Of a stretch of 64,000 nt of DNA, positions 62,116-64,000 are shown piece by piece. The notes beneath the pieces are model-generated. The model made no database searches. It worked only from the letters and a program-made list of their open reading frames with translations, and had not been told where the DNA came from. This stretch comes from CAVVSQ01 sp963848825 (GTDB lineage: Bacteria > Planctomycetota > Planctomycetia > Gemmatales > Gemmataceae). The stretch lies in the NCBI GenBank assembly GCA_963848825.1, contig CAWKFA010000017.1, positions 682,001-746,000 on the forward strand, written 5' to 3'. Position numbers and translations under genes: made by a program. Position 1 is the first letter of the stretch; each line of letters starts with the position of its first letter.

Positions 62116-63076
62116 TTAATGCGGCGCTGGTTCGACCCAGACAATGTTTTGCGGATCGACGGGCGGAGAGTCCACCGTGACGAAATAGGCTTTTCCTTCC
62201 CCTTCCGCGCACCAGCTTATGCCGAACGCCTCGCGGGATCAGCATGTAATCGCCGGCCTCCATCACCATGGTTTCCTCGCCGAGGGTACAGCGCAGCTTG
62301 CCCTCCAGGATATACATGCGATGGACGCCGTCCGGATGGAAATGCATGGGTACCGTGCCGGTGACTTCCACGAGGAGACAGGCGATCTCGTTTTTCTTTT
62401 CGACTGTCCAAAAACGTGCTACGCCCAGATCGGCCGCGGGTTTGGTTTTCATGATAGCCGACCGTTTCACCATGAGGCCCCGATCATGGCCTTCCTGCAA
62501 TTGGGATGTTGGCCCCTCCGGATCTTCCGGCAGAATTTTAGGAAGTTCTCCCAGGATTCGCGTGATCGCTTCCTCGTTCAACTCCCCCTTTTTGAAAGCG
62601 TGGTTGACCGCGATTTTGCGTTTGTTGTAAAGGATAACGGTGATGTCCGCTTCCTTGGGGATGTGGTAGTCGGGAGGGCCGGCCACGTTGTCGATCGTCA
62701 GAATGGTGTCCTTGATAAGTTCTTTTTGCGCCAGTTCCTTGAGCTTGTCTTTGGCGGCTTCCTCGTCGGTGAGAAAGACGACAAAGCTACCCATCTGGCG
62801 GGCGCGATTCTTGGAGGTGGCCGCGTCGATCTTCTTGACCAAACTGGTCAAGGGGTCGCTGATTTCCCGAGCGAAAATCATGGCGACCGGGCTGCTGCCG
62901 AAGTTTCAAATAAGGCATGCCTTTTCGCCGGCATATACCCCAGTGATATGGAGAGGATCAAATGGCTTGGGACTTGCTCCAACTTGCGGTCCTGATTGCA
63001 GCGGCTCGCCAGCCCAGACACAGGCCATTCCCCACGCGGCCAGCGCCACGGCCCGAAAGATGACATTTCCTTTCAT
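62116..63076 (-). CDS. Secreted redoxin-cupin protein with an in-frame TGA at a CxxC position
   Basis: It starts at ATG 63076 with a signal peptide (GNVIFRAVALAAWGMACVWA). The chain reaches YAGEKACLI, then TGA at 62906-62908, and goes on in the same frame with NFGSSPVAMIFAREISDPLT. In relatives this is a thioredoxin-like domain whose CxxC would be CLIC, so the TGA stands where the second Cys should be. The redoxin part runs to about 62530. A cupin follows (VPMHFHPDGVHRMYILEGKL, GDYMLIPRGVRHK) with metal-binding histidines. A frame change near 62195 leads to AYFVTVDSPPVDPQNIVWVE and a stop at 62116-62118. Separate redoxin and cupin genes are possible, but I see no stop between them. Confidence 0.72.
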
Positions 63077-63216
63077 GGATGAAACTCCTTTTCGCGATAG
63101 AAAAAACGAAACTCCAAAAGTTTTTCTACCAATCGCCCGGCGCCATGCCCACCCTGGGAGCGGAAGCCGTGATTTGCAAATACGCCCACTTTCCTTGCGA
63201 GTCCGGCCACGAATTG

Positions 63217-64000
63217 CTAATCCGCCTTCAAAAGCATCTCCTCGACCGTGCGAGTCGCTGTCAGGTCTCTGCCGGCCAGGCCAGCATAATCGCGAGGATA
63301 GCGGTAGGCGCGGAAGACTGCTCCGGGCGTCGCGCGCCGCCCCCTTTACCCTTCGGGGCTCCATCAACTTTCCCCTCGAAGCCGGGTGCTCCCGGACGCA
63401 CGGGGTTGACATATTTCCAGACCATTTCCTTGTCGGCCGTCACCTCGAAGAAGATGCCATCGGCGCCTGAGCAAATCAGCGTGTTGCCATTGGGCAAACG
63501 CTGAGCGCCGGAAATGTAACTGGAATAAAAGTCTTTTCTGTCAGGGGCGGAGTAAGACCATAAAGCTTTCGTTACTTCCTTCTTGTCGGCGCCGAAGGCG
63601 TACTTTCCTTGGCCGTCGACTGGAAGGATAAACTCGTCGGCCGATGAAAAATTGCCGCCGGGCCGGCCGCTGCCGTTATTGAAAACCAGTGCATGGCCAG
63701 CGCCGGGGAGGCCCTTGGAAATCCAGTGGGCATTGTGTTGGACAAAAAGCTGCTGGTCGCCGGCCGTGCCGCCTCGATGAGCAAGCGGGTTGCCCCAGCG
63801 AAAGAGGATGTCGCCGCCTTTGCCGCTCTTGCCGCCCTTGTGGCTGGCGGCCTCGGCCGAGGTGGTGCTGTGGTCGATGATCCAGGCCTCGCTGAAGTTA
63901 TGCACACTGAACATGATTTGATCGAGGTGTGGATTGTAATCGATGGAGTTCGTGTGCGTCCAATCAAGGTTGCCTTTGCCTGGCGGCCCGCCGCCTTTGC
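63217..64000 (-). CDS. Arylsulfotransferase-like protein, N-terminus outside the window
   Basis: The visible ~260 residues read DWTHTNSIDYNPHLDQIMFS, FSEAWIIDHSTTSAEAA, FRWGNPLAHRGGTAGDQQLF, LVFNNGSGRPGGNFSSADEF and RLPNGNTLICSGADGIFFEV, which is the propeller pattern of bacterial arylsulfate sulfotransferase (ASST) proteins. A frame change near 63325 joins GGARRPG to AVFRAYRYPRDYAGLAGRDL and a stop at 63217-63219. ASST enzymes move sulfate from one phenol to another by a His intermediate; the catalytic His cannot be fixed from this part. It points to sulfate-ester chemistry like the sulfatases at the other end of the window. Confidence 0.85.

Noticed and set aside
62906..62908. TGA read as Trp (alternative genetic code)
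   Set aside because: Several other genes in the window end with TGA at the right place (for example 5204, 7311, 41878).

Overview
The window looks like a GC-rich planctomycete chromosome, probably Gemmataceae-like. Signs of this are sulfatases with a formylglycine-generating enzyme, a cytochrome-c/WD40 fusion protein, a DUF3179 protein, and two giant surface proteins that both start with the planctomycete N-terminal signature (LEDRLAPA on the + strand, LETLEDRINP on the - strand). An IS110-type element carrying a CHC2 zinc-finger protein is also present. Lineage is inferred from these families only.

Layout. 0-4.4 kb: sulfatase C-terminus, a one-TM small-domain protein, the sulfatase-activating enzyme (FGE), a SgcJ-like protein and a Tyr/Gly-rich secreted peptide. 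4.5-10.8 kb: a tightly coupled four-gene membrane operon (unknown membrane protein, AI-2E-type permease, DUF3302 protein, HlyD-type fusion protein) whose last gene is split by an IS110 element at 8317-10477. 10.8-19.4 kb: an outer-membrane-like protein, an LssY_C protein, two further sulfatases, small membrane proteins (one DUF202), and a second copy of the one-TM family. 19.8-37.1 kb: an RraB-like gene (-), then two convergent giant exported proteins. The first (+, about 11.2 kb) has about 22 YDG/MBG repeats alternating with beta-propeller blocks, Calx-beta-like domains and a C-terminal metzincin zinc site. The second (-, about 5.5 kb) has propeller blocks, Ig-like modules and a cohesin-dockerin-cohesin-like end. 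37.7-42.7 kb: carbonic anhydrase, NmrA-type reductase, small regulators, an orphaned antitoxin-like gene and an 11-unit 67-bp hairpin repeat array. 42.7-54.5 kb: putA, WD40 and PQQ-like propeller proteins, an AAA ATPase and aconitase. 54.5-64 kb: cytochrome-c/WD40 protein, a three-gene HTTM operon, dUTPase, methyltransferase, DUF3179 protein, a redoxin-cupin protein with an in-frame TGA, and an arylsulfotransferase-like protein.

How genes work together. FGE would activate the three sulfatases by converting the active-site Cys, and the arylsulfotransferase-like protein adds to a sulfate-ester theme. The 4.5-10.8 kb operon resembles an export or efflux unit with an HlyD adaptor. PutA and aconitase feed central carbon and nitrogen metabolism.

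Quality caveat. Many genes are split by single-base frameshifts while the protein on both sides stays well conserved. The rate is roughly one per 2 kb in most of the window and far higher between about 13 and 24.5 kb. I read most of these as uncorrected sequence errors, so I join the pieces into single genes and say where the breaks are. The most interesting single object is the IS110 element: its non-coding left end contains short segments, in the expected order, that match the element's own ends and the interrupted target, as a bridge RNA would.
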